Source: Erigeron canadensis
Lineage: Eukaryota; Streptophyta; Magnoliopsida; Asterales; Asteraceae
Reading direction: 5' to 3'
Assembly: GCF_010389155.1 (NCBI RefSeq)
Contig: NC_057761.1
Span: 19,160,501-19,224,500, forward strand
Length of the DNA: 64,000 nt
Shown here: positions 12,879 through 23,200 of the stretch, in pieces
How the letters are laid out: the number at the start of each line of letters is the position of its first letter
Position numbering within the stretch: the stretch's first letter is position 1
Notes under the pieces: model-generated
Told to the model about the DNA's origin: nothing
The model's input: the letters and a program-made list of their open reading frames with translations, nothing else
Databases searched by the model: none
Position numbers and translations under genes: made by a program

Positions 12879-14982
12879 ATGGCGCTGAAGTTACTTAAGG
12901 ATATAAAGTACCCCGACTACCCTGAAATGATTGAGGTTCGTGTCGTCAACAAATGGCATTCGCGAAACAACAGCCAACAATTCTCATATCTCTTTGTTGA
13001 CATAACTGTAAGCCCTATCCTTCTCTTAAACTTCTTTTCTTCACACGTTTTGTTTACTTATTTATCCTATCATTATACGTTCCTAAAATCACTTTTTGTT
13101 ATAAAAGGGATATGCAATTGAGGCACAGGCTTTTTCGATTGACGAAACCCATCTAGATAAAGTCGTCACCCTAAACCAATGCTACAGGATCACAAAGTAC
13201 ACCACCAGAAAAGGCAGAAAGTATGCGCCTGTTGTTCCCCATCCTGTATTACTAAGACTCAATCGACACACAATTCCAGTTAGTGACTAATGACAAAATA
13301 CCCGATTACTACTTTAACTTTGTCCCTTTCGAGAAACTCAAAGATCACGATACTAAAGGAAGCGCTTTGTTAGGTAACTTTTTTTAAACGTTATTAGTTT
13401 TTACTTCTATCATTATGTAAAGTAACAAATTCTCCTTAAAAATCCATATATATTACACTTCTCATTGATACTCCCCACATTGAAATGGAACTTGATAATT
13501 CATCAAACATTTTGTTTATGGTGCAGATTATGTTGGGCGTGCAGAATCCATAACTGATATGATACCAACCATAGCGACAAAAACAGGAGACCCCCTTCAC
13601 TTAAGGCGAGTAATGATTATGGATGACAGGTAACATTAACACAACTGAAAAACCCATTTCCTAATTTTACTATCCTCTTTAGCTAAAACAAATGATATAA
13701 ACAATGACACTTCCCTCAGATATTAACTACAACTTTCTTATAACGTGAAACTCCCCTCTTACTTTAAACAGGAGCAGGACAACTGAAGTGACATTATGGG
13801 AAGATAAGGGTCGTAAAGTGGAGAAAGCAATTGCCTTACATCAAATCGTTGCCGTCACAGCAGTATTTGCCTCTGAATTCCAGCGTACATTTCTCAACCT
13901 CAACATACTTTGTATTTTTTTTTTAACTTCAAACAACAACGGGCTAACAAATCTTTGTAATTTTTCACAGCGGAAATTGTTCAACTAACATCGACAGATG
14001 CCACAAAGTTTTTCGTTAATCCACCAATACCTAATCTTGATCACCTTAAAGAAAGGTCTGTTTATGCTTTTACAAACATGACGTTATACTTTGTGAATTT
14101 CAAGGTAACAAATTTATCATATACAGATTTGCCAATATCGCGCATACACGAGTAGGACCGACACAAAACATTGTCCCCTTGGCATCAACGCAAAAGATTG
14201 TTATTCGCGACTTACCCACAAAAGCCCAGTCTAAGTTCAACGTAAGCCACGCATTCCTCTTACTATACCTCATAGATACAATTATACAATACAACAACAT
14301 GTTAATTGGTAATACTTTATACTTTTATATTTGTAGCTACAGCAAAAATGATTAATACTACTACTATAACCTTTGTTATTATGGTTTTCGCAGCGTGTTC
14401 CATTATCATGTGAAGCCACAATAACAGATATCTTTGCCTATAGATCATGGTATTATCCCGCCTGTCAATATTGCTCACATGGTGTAAATCAAGAAATGAA
14501 TAGGCAAGGTGAAATATTGTGGCGTTGCCGTACCCATGCCACTATGGACAAACCAACAAACTTGTAAGCTACTAAAGCCATCATACTTTGAATTTACATT
14601 ATAATAACTAATAACCAAATATAAATACAGGTACGCCTTGAACACTCTCATCACAGATGAAACAGGTTCAACTGATGCAATCTTCTTCAATCGAGCGGTA
14701 GAACAACTAACTAGCATTTTGTGCCATGAATTGGTTACAACTGAAAACTGCATTGACCCAAAAGTTCTACCACAACAAATAAGAAAACTTTATGGACAAC
14801 GTCATATGTTACAGTTGACAGTTAAAACAGATGGTACCGTTCACGTTAACAACATACTTGAAGCAAATGCACCACTCTCACTGAAATAGCAACCCACTGA
14901 AACATCTTCCCTCTATCACCCAACAACCCCCGCACCCAAGCAACGAAAACGTTTGACAGAACACGGCAGCATGGATACATCA
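12879..14982 (+). pseudogene. RPA1-like single-strand DNA-binding protein of the Helitron
   Basis: This is a split gene for an RPA 70-kDa-type OB-fold protein, which would coat single-stranded DNA during transposition. The first exon (12879-about 13010) starts MALKLLKDIKYPDYPEMIEV. Later blocks are YAIEAQAFSIDETHLDK (about 13113), DYYFNFVPFEKL (about 13300), DYVGRAESI (13527-13630), TEVTLWEDKG (13771-13884), FFVNPPIP (13971-14055), a block at about 14127-14240, and a zinc-finger exon (14394-14563) with CQYC and CRTH. The last exon (14631 on) has DETGSTDAIFFNRAVEQL. Most exon ends have GT-AG borders. A frameshift near 13286 and a TAG at 14887-14889, before a lysine-rich tail that stays open to a GT at 14983, mark it as a pseudogene. 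Confidence 0.8.
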
Positions 14983-15558
14983 GGTACTTTTTTTTTAACA
15001 ACCACCAACTTACTTTCATCATAACACTCACTGACGTCGTTTGTGACTTCTTACCAGAAATTTCACCCCCTCCAAAACAATCAAAACATCAAAAAGAAAG
15101 TACTCAAGGTCTATACCTGCTCAATGAAACAAACCTTAGCACAATTATAACTCATTATTGTATTGTTTCTAAAGGATCGCTTTTGTTGATCAACAAAATG
15201 ATATGGTAATTGCTGTAGCAACAGAACGCAAACGGAGTAATGCATGCTTGCTATTTTTGGGTCTTCTACGACCAACTTAACATCTGTGATGTAACTTTAT
15301 ATATTTTGGAACGTCTAAATGACCACTAGCACTATTAGGTTAAGGCATGGTTGTATCTTTTTGTACTTTCTCTAATCTACCAATTAGGAATATATCGTTT
15401 TGTACATGACAATAACATGAATGGTAGTTGACGATGCAACCATCTAAACTGTGTCCTGCCCTAACATGCTACTAACTTCAAATGCTTACAGTTGTGTTTA
15501 CACATAATACTTCACAAGTTTATCTTACCATAAAGAAAGTACCATACGCACTATGTAT
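14983..15558 (+). other. Helitron 3' region
   Basis: It holds a possible last RPA exon near 15060-15110 (ISPPPKQSKHQKES) and then noncoding sequence up to the terminal hairpin. Nothing else is recognisable. Confidence 0.4.
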
Positions 15559-15589
15559 CCCTGGGGCAACGCCCGGGTGACATATCTCG
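15559..15589 (+). other. Helitron 3' terminal hairpin and end
   Basis: A GC-rich inverted repeat around GGGGCAACGCCC is followed about 10 bases later by CTCG and then T. Helitrons end CTAG with the insertion before a T, so one substitution is assumed. The same hairpin core (CAACGCCCGGGTG) recurs near 32284. Confidence 0.65.
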
Positions 15590-15872
15590 TTCCCTTTGAA
15601 ATCTAATCATATATGTTATGCAAGTGATTTTGATCCAGTCCATAGGGTTTGGGTTGGGTTAAATAGTTGATTGATTGTTGATTTCATGTTTTCGGGTGAT
15701 CAAACGATTTCTATATGTTAGCCAATGATTAAAGGATCTATTGATTGATTTGAGTCATCAAAAGTATCATTAAAAAGGTCAATTTTATGTCCCTAGGTCG
15801 GGCTAAGGGTTTGAGATCGAATGTGAATCGTTTAGAGCAAGTTTAAAAATTGAGTTACTGGTCGGCACCCCA

Positions 15873-16042
15873 GGTGTGACGCACCAAATGGGTGGTGCGA
15901 CACACCACTGCCCAGATTGGGATTTTGGATTTTCGAGGGGAGCCCGATATGCGACGCACGAAGGGCTGGTGCGATGCACTTGTATCCGATCTGAGTTTTT
16001 AGTTGATTGGTGCGACGCACCACTAGGGAGGTGCGACGCACC
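15873..16042. repeat. Six 13-bp palindromes in three pairs, 20-21 bp apart
   Basis: GGTGCGACGCACC, a perfect 6+1+6 palindrome, occurs exactly at 16009 and 16030. Variants lie at 15873, 15894, 15948 and 15968. Start-to-start distances are 21, 54, 20, 41 and 21 bp. The array lies in the right-hand part of the interrupted solo LTR. The solo LTR at 33636-35985 has six palindromes at a comparable place. Open frames cross it on both strands because of its high GC content, not because it is a gene. Confidence 0.85.
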
Positions 16043-17450
16043 TGTTGCCGAGATTGCACCAAACACTTCGTTTAGCTTATATGTCAATCTTGTACTCATT
16101 CTAGGTAGTCGGGAGCACTTAGCAAGCACTGTAAGATACTCATAACTGGTTGGTAAGCTGTATTGAGGTAAGATAACATCTTTTGTCACCTGATGGTACA
16201 ACAAAACTCGTTTTCATAAGTTAAACCTTGCAAATTGGATACGTATACACGTTTTATGTTTATGGGTGACTATGAGAGGTTGCTAAGGGATATTATACTT
16301 ACCATTTATGATGCATGACATACTTATGCAGGTTGCAAAGGTGTGAGGTAAGTATACATGTTATGAAATGATGAAATGTTTATGTTATGTGATCATGAAA
16401 AAATGAAGTGATAATTCTATATGTTTGTATACATGGCTTGAACACCTAGTCACTAGACTCATGATAGGATTGCCATGTCACATGCATGTTAAGGGCCCTA
16501 AAGTAAAAGATAATATTTGATTAGCTTAGGTGAAAGTGTAACCTAAACTAATATAAAGATTAAAGTCTCGAGCAATTTGTAAAGTCTTGTGTTAAGCTTA
16601 ACCCGTGCTAACTCCTCGGAGTTGGTGCGCACGTGGTCACGTGGTATGGGAATCATGATACCTCCCGTGGCATAGTTACGTTTGAGTATTCCGGGTGGAG
16701 TAACTAACAACCATTGCATCAAGGCATAAACGGTTTATTCAGTTGGATTGACTTTGTCATTCCTTAACGTCGTCAATAGACCACCTTATGGTTTACCCAT
16801 CATGTCGGGTGTGAGGACTCCATGTATGGTCTATGAGCACCTACACACAACCCCACATCCATATGTAAGTGGCGTAAGTCACTTAGCCTACGTCTTGGCA
16901 AAGAAAGAAAGAAAGATAAAGAAAGAAAGTGTAGGCACATTTTAGGACATAATGAACTTAAAGTGTATGTTATGTTGTTATGTATGTATGTGATATTAAC
17001 TTAAAACGCAGATTTTGTTAATATATTTATTTGGAAAATGTGTTCAAATATATGTTATCTTACTTAGCTAATTTTATTAGCTAACACTTGTTCTTTGAAA
17101 ATGTTGTGCCTTCAGGATATTCAAGATTGAGCTAGGCGAAGGTTAGCTTGATGAGACTTGGGTAGAAAGAATAAAGAAGCTTAGCAAAGACAATTAATGC
17201 ATAGACTTCCTTATAGCCTTATGTTTTCGGCTATTTTGATTATGTTTAAGACTTGTAATAATGGGCATTTATGTTGGTGCCATACTTGGATTTACTTTTA
17301 TTGTTTTGATGATGCTTATTAGTAACACCAATTTTAAAGGTACCATCCGTTACGGATGTGGCAGATTTCAAAAGTGATCCTTCCCGCTTATTTTAAACGC
17401 TGTTTGGCGAAGTTTTTAAAAATCCAAGTTTTTAAATGATGGGTGTTACA

Positions 17451-19028
17451 CCATGGGTATGTGTATCGCGGTCGAGTTCAACATCAGTCCCAATCCCAAT
17501 CCATTTATCATCAACAAACACCACCTCAAAGTCAACCCTCTCGGCGACAAAGTTTAATGCCTGAAACTCAATCAGTTTATTGTCCTCACATGACACCCGA
17601 GTCCCTAAATGTGTATTACTCGACTGCACCCGAAACATACAAAATGGGGAATGTCGATATCGACTCGTTTTGGATGCCACGCGACCCACATGCCTTGGAG
17701 GATGAGAAAGAAGAGTTTGAAGGACTAGATGTTGTTCCTGAAACACAAAACAATTGGCAAAAGGAGGAGGAAAATGAAGAAGAATTGGAAGAGGTGGCTG
17801 AGGTGCGCCCCACTACAGGATGTCGAAAAAAGATGGAAAGGAAGAGTTGGACTCAAGAAGAGGAAGAAGCACTTGTGAAGTGTTGGATTAAAGTGTCGGT
17901 TGACAAGGTTGTCTATGACCGTCAAACAAAAGGGGGATTTTGGAAGCGAATTCTTAAGCACTATCATGGTCTAGTTCCGGGTACCGAACGGACCAAGGAT
18001 CAAGTCAACTCGAAATAGAAGGCTATGAATCCGTTAATTCAAGCATTCAATGGATACCATCAAGCGGCGGCATGTTTTATGTTTTAATTAGATTAGATGT
18101 AAATATGTTGCTTCATTTCTGTTTTGTGTTCATTGCTATGAATTAGATGTGTTCTCTGTTTTGTTTATAGATATGTATATATATATATAGTTCTATATAG
18201 TTCTCTGTTTTCTGTTTCGTATGTGTTTTGTATATAGATATGTGTATATAGATATGTATAAATATGTTGCTTCATTTTTGTTTTGTGTTCACTGCTTCAA
18301 ATTTTGTTTGTATATGTATATATTTTAGTAGTTGATTTGAAGTTGTGTTTTGTATTATATATATATACAAAAAAAACACACACACATATATATATATAGT
18401 TGTGTTCCAATTGTTCGAATTTTGTTGTGTATATATATATATATTATGTTTCGTTTGATGTATATATATTTGTATTGTAGACGCGTATGAAGATGAGTGG
18501 GTGCAATGAGATTAATATCTGAGACAAAGCGAATGCAGATTTTGAGAGACAATACAAGAAGAGTTTATGCATATTCTTGCGTGGAACTTTGTGAAAGACA
18601 ACCCGAAGTGCCAAGAGCAACCGTATATTAAAGGCAGGCACGAGGCGTCGAGCTCGAATTTGAAAAGAAAGTCGTTCAACTCAAATGCTACTTTAACACC
18701 ATCCGTGGGAGAGGAAATGGAATTCAACGTTCCTTTGTCGTGTCTCAATGAAGATCCTGCTCCATCCCGGCAATCAAGGGGAAAAAAGAAGGTTAGCGAT
18801 GAATCAAGCCGCAGTGATACTCTATCGAACAATACAACCGAGAAAGTGAGTCTACCGAGCGAGTTGAGGTTTAAAAGAAAAAGGATGACGAGTATTTCAT
18901 GTTTTTAGAAGGGGAAGAGTTTAACTGTGACATGAAGTTTGTTATGGATCAACATGAGCATCTCACCGACCCGGCATTCAGAGATTTCATCATCGCCCGC
19001 AGACGCGAGAATATGTGCAAAACGCAGG
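17451..19028 (+). pseudogene. Myb/SANT-like DNA-binding protein ORF (Harbinger/NAM-associated type), main part
   Basis: Exon-like blocks lie at 17451-18070 and about 18480-19028. The first has a glutamine- and proline-rich start, an acidic stretch, and then RKSWTQEEEEALVKCW with FWKRILKHYHG, the trihelix/Myb-like core of plant transposon-associated DNA-binding proteins. A TAG at 18016-18018 stands where family members have tryptophan (NSKWKAM). The second block carries ANADFERQYKK, AWNFVKDNPK and a lysine/serine-rich tail ending in DPAFRDFIIARRRENM. It is broken by a stop near 18520 and by frameshifts near 18560 and 18890. The gap between the blocks (about 18075-18480) is a TA/TG-rich intron. 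Not functional. Confidence 0.68.
18170..18480. repeat. TA- and TG-rich simple-sequence intron
   Basis: Runs of TATATA, repeated TTCTCTGTTTT and GTGTTTTGTATATAGATATG-type strings, and a CACACA run fill this stretch between two coding blocks. They give spurious open frames on the minus strand. Confidence 0.75.
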
Positions 19029-19483
19029 TGGCCGTGTACTTTGTAGGTTTCTATTTGTAATCAAACTTTTATGTCGTATGTTTTAGTTTCTATTTGTAAT
19101 CAAACTTTTATGTCATATGTTTAAGTTTTAATTTGTAATCGAACTTTTAAGTTTATTTAAGATTTATTCTATGTTTTATATTTGATTATTGTTTAATGTT
19201 TATGTTTTAAATAAAATTAAAAAAGGAAGTGAGTGGTCGGATACCAACAAATTTGGATGAGTGGTGGGTGAGTGGTCTAGATGAGGTGACATAAGGTGAT
19301 TGGTTGAAAGTGAGTGGTGAGATAAAAAGTGTTCCAAGCAATGCCAACGCCCTTATAAGGAGGGGGTGTTCTTGGGGTGTTTAGGAAAGAGAAAAATTGA
19401 TAAATAGTAGAAGAAGTGAGGAAGACGTTAAGTGTTATAAGGAGAGACCTTAACTTTAGCATTTTATAAACATATATATATTA

Positions 19484-19965
19484 TCTATACTATATTATAA
19501 AGCAAATTTCCCCTAGATTTTTAACATTGAACTTAAATTTTCAATATTGATTTTAAGTACTTCCCCAAAATGTTCATCCTATCGATTCTATATTTACCTA
19601 AAGTAACTATAATACATTTTTTCTCTCCTTAAATCTCAACAAATCATTTTTTTTCTCTCTCATCCAAAAATCAATTATTACTCCAATTCATTTAAAATCT
19701 TTTATCTCAAAAACCGTACATCGATAAATGATAAAAGTTATATGGGTGTTCTTAAAATTTCATGCTCTTTCATTAGAGATGTCATTCGATATACCTTCGA
19801 CGAATTTTTAAATCCGAGGACGGAGCCCGTACGGCTAAGACATTTGACTATCATACTCTATGACTTATTACACTTCATGACATATCACACTCTATAAGTC
19901 TATAACTAGCTATCACCCCCACCATCTTACCGCTGCAACTCGTGGATACATACTCGGGTAGTAGC
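19484..19965 (+). mobile_element. Small non-autonomous Helitron upstream of the AMSH gene
   Basis: It begins TCTATACTATATTATAAAGC directly after an A, a well-known plant Helitron 5' terminus. About 450 bp on, CCGCTGCAACTCGTGG (19930-19945) resembles the 3' hairpin of the same type, followed by CTCGGGTAGTAG, which would be a decayed CTAG end. A better-preserved version of this hairpin lies at 23434-23465. There is no coding content. Its right end is about 270 bp upstream of the AMSH start codon, so it forms part of that promoter. Confidence 0.6.
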
Positions 19966-20168
19966 TTATAAAAAATAAACAATTATAAGCTAAGCCAAAC
20001 ACCCCTAAATCAGCCTTCCAACTTCGGGTTTTATTAGCTAGAGGAGTGCGTGTGTGAAGATCTATTTTGTTATTACCAAAATCGGTGAGAAATAGCTGAA
20101 ATATTATGTGATCACATACACGGCATTGACTCCTATTTTATATCCATCCAATTCCAACCTCCGACTGA

Positions 20169-20191
20169 AGCTGCTGCTGCTGCTGCTGCTT
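20169..20191 (+). repeat. (CTG)n microsatellite in the AMSH 5' UTR
   Basis: About seven CTG units lie roughly 45 bp before the start codon at 20235, probably within the transcribed leader. Confidence 0.85.
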
Positions 20192-20234
20192 AAGATCAAG
20201 TTAAAGATCCTCTGAAAACAAACCCTAAAAGAAG

Positions 20235-23200
20235 ATGAAATCGTCTTCTCTTTATTCCAATTCCAATTATAATAATAATACAATTATAAATGTAGAAGCT
20301 AGTGCTAAGAAAGTTATTGTTGATAATCGAATTTCTCTCCCTTACTATTTTCGGATCGCCGATAACATTCTCCGTCAGGTTTTTTCTTCTTCCTCTTTAA
20401 TACTACTCTATTTTATTGTACTAATTTGTTATTTTTTTATATTAGCAAGTAACAAATAGTGGCTTGATGATCACTGTGAGGATTTATGGTTGCTCCAATG
20501 AACCAAATAATTATTCATTTATGTGTTAATAGACCGAAGCTCCACCCGAGGAGACAGGATCGAGCTTCTCCTGTCCGTGGCCTACTAGGATTAGGATAAA
20601 TGATTAGGGTTGTGTGTTCATGTATTTATATACACTAGTCGTATGCCCGGACAATGCGGCGGCGATGGTGGCGGCGGCAACAGTGGCGGTGATGGGTGGT
20701 GGGGGCGGCAATGGTGGTGAATGTAAAAGTAATTGATGTTGAAGGAGATAGTGTAGTTATATTAAGGATTGAGAGATTTATGTTGTAATTATTTCATTAA
20801 GGGTATTATAGGTATACTAGGTGAAGATGTTTAAATTAGTGAATAAACGAGAGAGGTATTTTAGGTATATCAATTCATCTTTTGAGATTTTGGGGGAGGG
20901 GTTCCCCTCTTATAAGAGATTATTTATCAAAAATTATATATATAGATTATAAATATAAGTTATAGATAGATATATAGATAATATATACATATATGTATGC
21001 CCTTATATTCTTAGATGCTTTAATTCTTTATGTGATATATACGTGTACTCTCATTAACACACACAATTTACATACTCTCGCTAGCCGTCTCTATACTTTT
21101 GAGTAGAGGAATGACCGTCTACATCTCATTTTCTCTGATGGGAATTGGTATTATTGTTATGTGTGAATATGTTTTATTAGGCCAAATTTAGAGAGCCTTT
21201 CCTCAAAGAAAAAGTTTTTCATTTTTTCTTTTCGTGAGAAAATGAAAAGGCTTTTATTACTAGGAAACCATTGACAAATTTGAAAACTTATTTAGTTGTT
21301 TTCATATTCAAGTTTGGAATGCACAAGGAGTTATCCATTCCCGTGATAGAAAACACTTGGTTCAATAAAACTGAGTTATCTGTTTGTAGTGAAAAGTTTT
21401 CTGGAAAAAAAAAAAACCCTATCTGAACAGTGAACACCTTTTTTTTTTTTATAATATTTCAAGTTTTCAATGAAAGTTATTTTGGAAAACACTTTTAGTT
21501 TTTTACAACTAAAAATGCCATGAAGTATTTATTTACTAATTCTGCTTTTTCTCTTTCTATCAAGTTAGTTAAATTTATCAGCTTTTTTTACGCTTTTAAA
21601 TTCACTTTGTATCCGCAGGCTGCAATTTTCCGACGAGAGAAAAATATTATTGACTTGTATATAATGCTCCTTAGATTTTTAAGGTATTCACTACATTAAA
21701 TATTGGCCTTTCTTCAAGTTAAGCTGATCCAAGCAGACATCGTATTAAATTATGCTTCTGTTTTTAGTTTGGCTCAGGAAACAATACCACACCATCGAGA
21801 TTATAAAGCATGTTCTCAAACGGATAAGCTATCCCTCAAGAAGGTAGGTACACCATCTTGAGTTTTTTGTTCCATCACCACCCACTGTCAGCAATTCTTA
21901 TAACATTTTGATATCAGAAATTTAATAGTGCCTTAATGGAGGCTGAGGACCTGCGCCCATCTGTGCGACTGAAGATTAGCGAGTTATCTACAAAACAATC
22001 AAATGGGCGGAGTCAACTTTCACAAAAGAAATTGATAGATTCACCAAGATATCTACCAGATGAAGCATCTGTTAGGCAGCAAAGTCTGATGAACAATTAT
22101 GCCATCAACAAGGTATATTTAACATTATATATTTTTTGTTTATAAGTATACACAATCCCTTCCTGATTTTTAGTTTATAAGTATACACAATCCCTTCCTG
22201 ATTTTTAAGGTTGCTGCAGCTAATATCCCTGCAGTCAATAGCAGGGATATTTGTCCTTTTTTAAATATGTTGTATATATGTATATATATGCATGAGAACA
22301 GTTATTGTGAAAAGGAATTGATTCACAGTAATAATACCGATGACAAAAATCTAGGAAAAATGATATATGCAGCAACTGTAGGCATAATCCTAAATCCTTA
22401 GGAAAAAAAATTACACATTAATTTTTTTAGTTTATAAGTATACAGAATCCCCTTCCTGATTTTTATGGTTGCTGCAGCAAATATCCCTACAGTCAATAGC
22501 AGGGATGATTAGCCCTTTTTTATATATGTTGTATATATGTATATATATGTATATATATGCATGAGAACAGTTATTGTGAAAAGTGTCTTTAAATGCGAAG
22601 AATAGGAAGTCTTGGGCGAAGGTGCGTCACAGTTGTTTCATTTTATAAAGAATAGGGTTTGGGCCTGGATCTCGGTGGTATTTATTTCATCTTTCTAAAA
22701 TCATAAAAATGGTAAACCCGGTGTTGCACACGACTTTGGACTTAGGTTTTACCTTTTGCGGTTTAAGCTAAACCCGAATCCCTAAATTTCATACCGTTTT
22801 GGCCTTTTGGGACAAATGTTTTTTTTTTTTTAATAAATCTTAAAGGATAAACTCTAGGCTTAACCCCAAATTTCATTCGGTTTAGGACTGACAAAGTTAT
22901 TAATTTATTTTTTTTTCTTCTAAAACTTTATAAGGTAAACCCTAAAGGGGAAAAGTGAATAGCTAAATCATGTGGTAAAAGTTTTCATTGTATTGCATTA
23001 TTTTGTAAGGGAAATGATAAATCCTTCTAAAAGAATACCCTAAATACCCTTCTAACCATAAGATGATCACATGTGCTACAATCAAGGGATAAGATTAGGA
23101 AAGAGATTTAGTGAAATTCATATGTCATCATTTTGTGATTTTAGGAAGATTTTTAGGCTAATCTTTAGGAGGATAGATCATTTCACGTTTGTAAATCGTA

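Larger units (their letters stand above)
7955..15589 (+). mobile_element. Large Helitron encoding Rep/helicase and an RPA-like protein
   Basis: The core is a Helitron Rep/helicase gene (8903-12630) followed in the same orientation by an RPA1-like split gene (12879-15000), the usual gene content of plant autonomous Helitrons. The 3' end is recognised at 15559-15589 as a GC-rich hairpin around GGGGCAACGCCC, followed by CTCG and then T; CTAG|T is the normal Helitron end. The 5' end near 7955 is inferred from an AT run leading into TATATTAAAAAGAAACC, which resembles known Helitron starts. The coding parts are broken, so this copy cannot move by itself. Confidence 0.75.
7537..17450 (+). mobile_element. 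Solo LTR (Gypsy-type, about 2.28 kb) interrupted by a Helitron
   Basis: It starts TGTAACATCTCAAAC at 7537 and ends GGTGTTACA at 17450, giving TG...CA ends. Flanks CCGTG and CCATG form a 4/5 target duplication whose one difference is a CpG-to-CpA transition. Subtracting the Helitron (7955-15589) leaves about 2279 bp, close to the 2350 bp of the related solo LTR at 33636-35985. Shared order includes the TGTAACATCTC start, a CAGGTAA string, a TTAAGCTTAACCCGTGCT block (near 16595 here, 35125 there), TAGCTAAC near the end, and the GTGTTACA terminus. No internal retrotransposon genes remain, as expected after LTR-LTR recombination. Confidence 0.72.
7307..19400 (+). mobile_element. Harbinger-like DNA transposon carrying a Myb/SANT-like ORF, split by later insertions
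   Basis: A leader and start codon lie at 7307-7536. The rest of the ORF and a subterminal region lie at 17451-19400, on the far side of a 9.9-kb insertion. The right side (19230-19385) has short GAGTGGT-type repeats and ends near GGGGTGTTCTTGGGGTGTTT, the kind of terminus seen in PIF/Harbinger elements. No matching left terminal repeat was found, and no DDE transposase is present. It is therefore either a non-autonomous derivative or a former host gene beside a MITE end. Confidence 0.45.

Noticed and set aside
15803..16204. Overlapping open frames on both strands across the palindrome array
   Set aside because: They arise from GC-rich palindromes of fixed period. They have no family motif and lie inside an LTR.
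18355..18640. Minus-strand open frames over the TA/TG-rich region
   Set aside because: Low-complexity translation of simple repeats, antisense to a recognisable ORF.
20540..20582. Stem-loop (GGAGACAGGATCG... CTCCTGTCC) in AMSH intron 1 as a regulatory RNA
   Set aside because: A single short imperfect stem in an intron, with nothing else to support a function.
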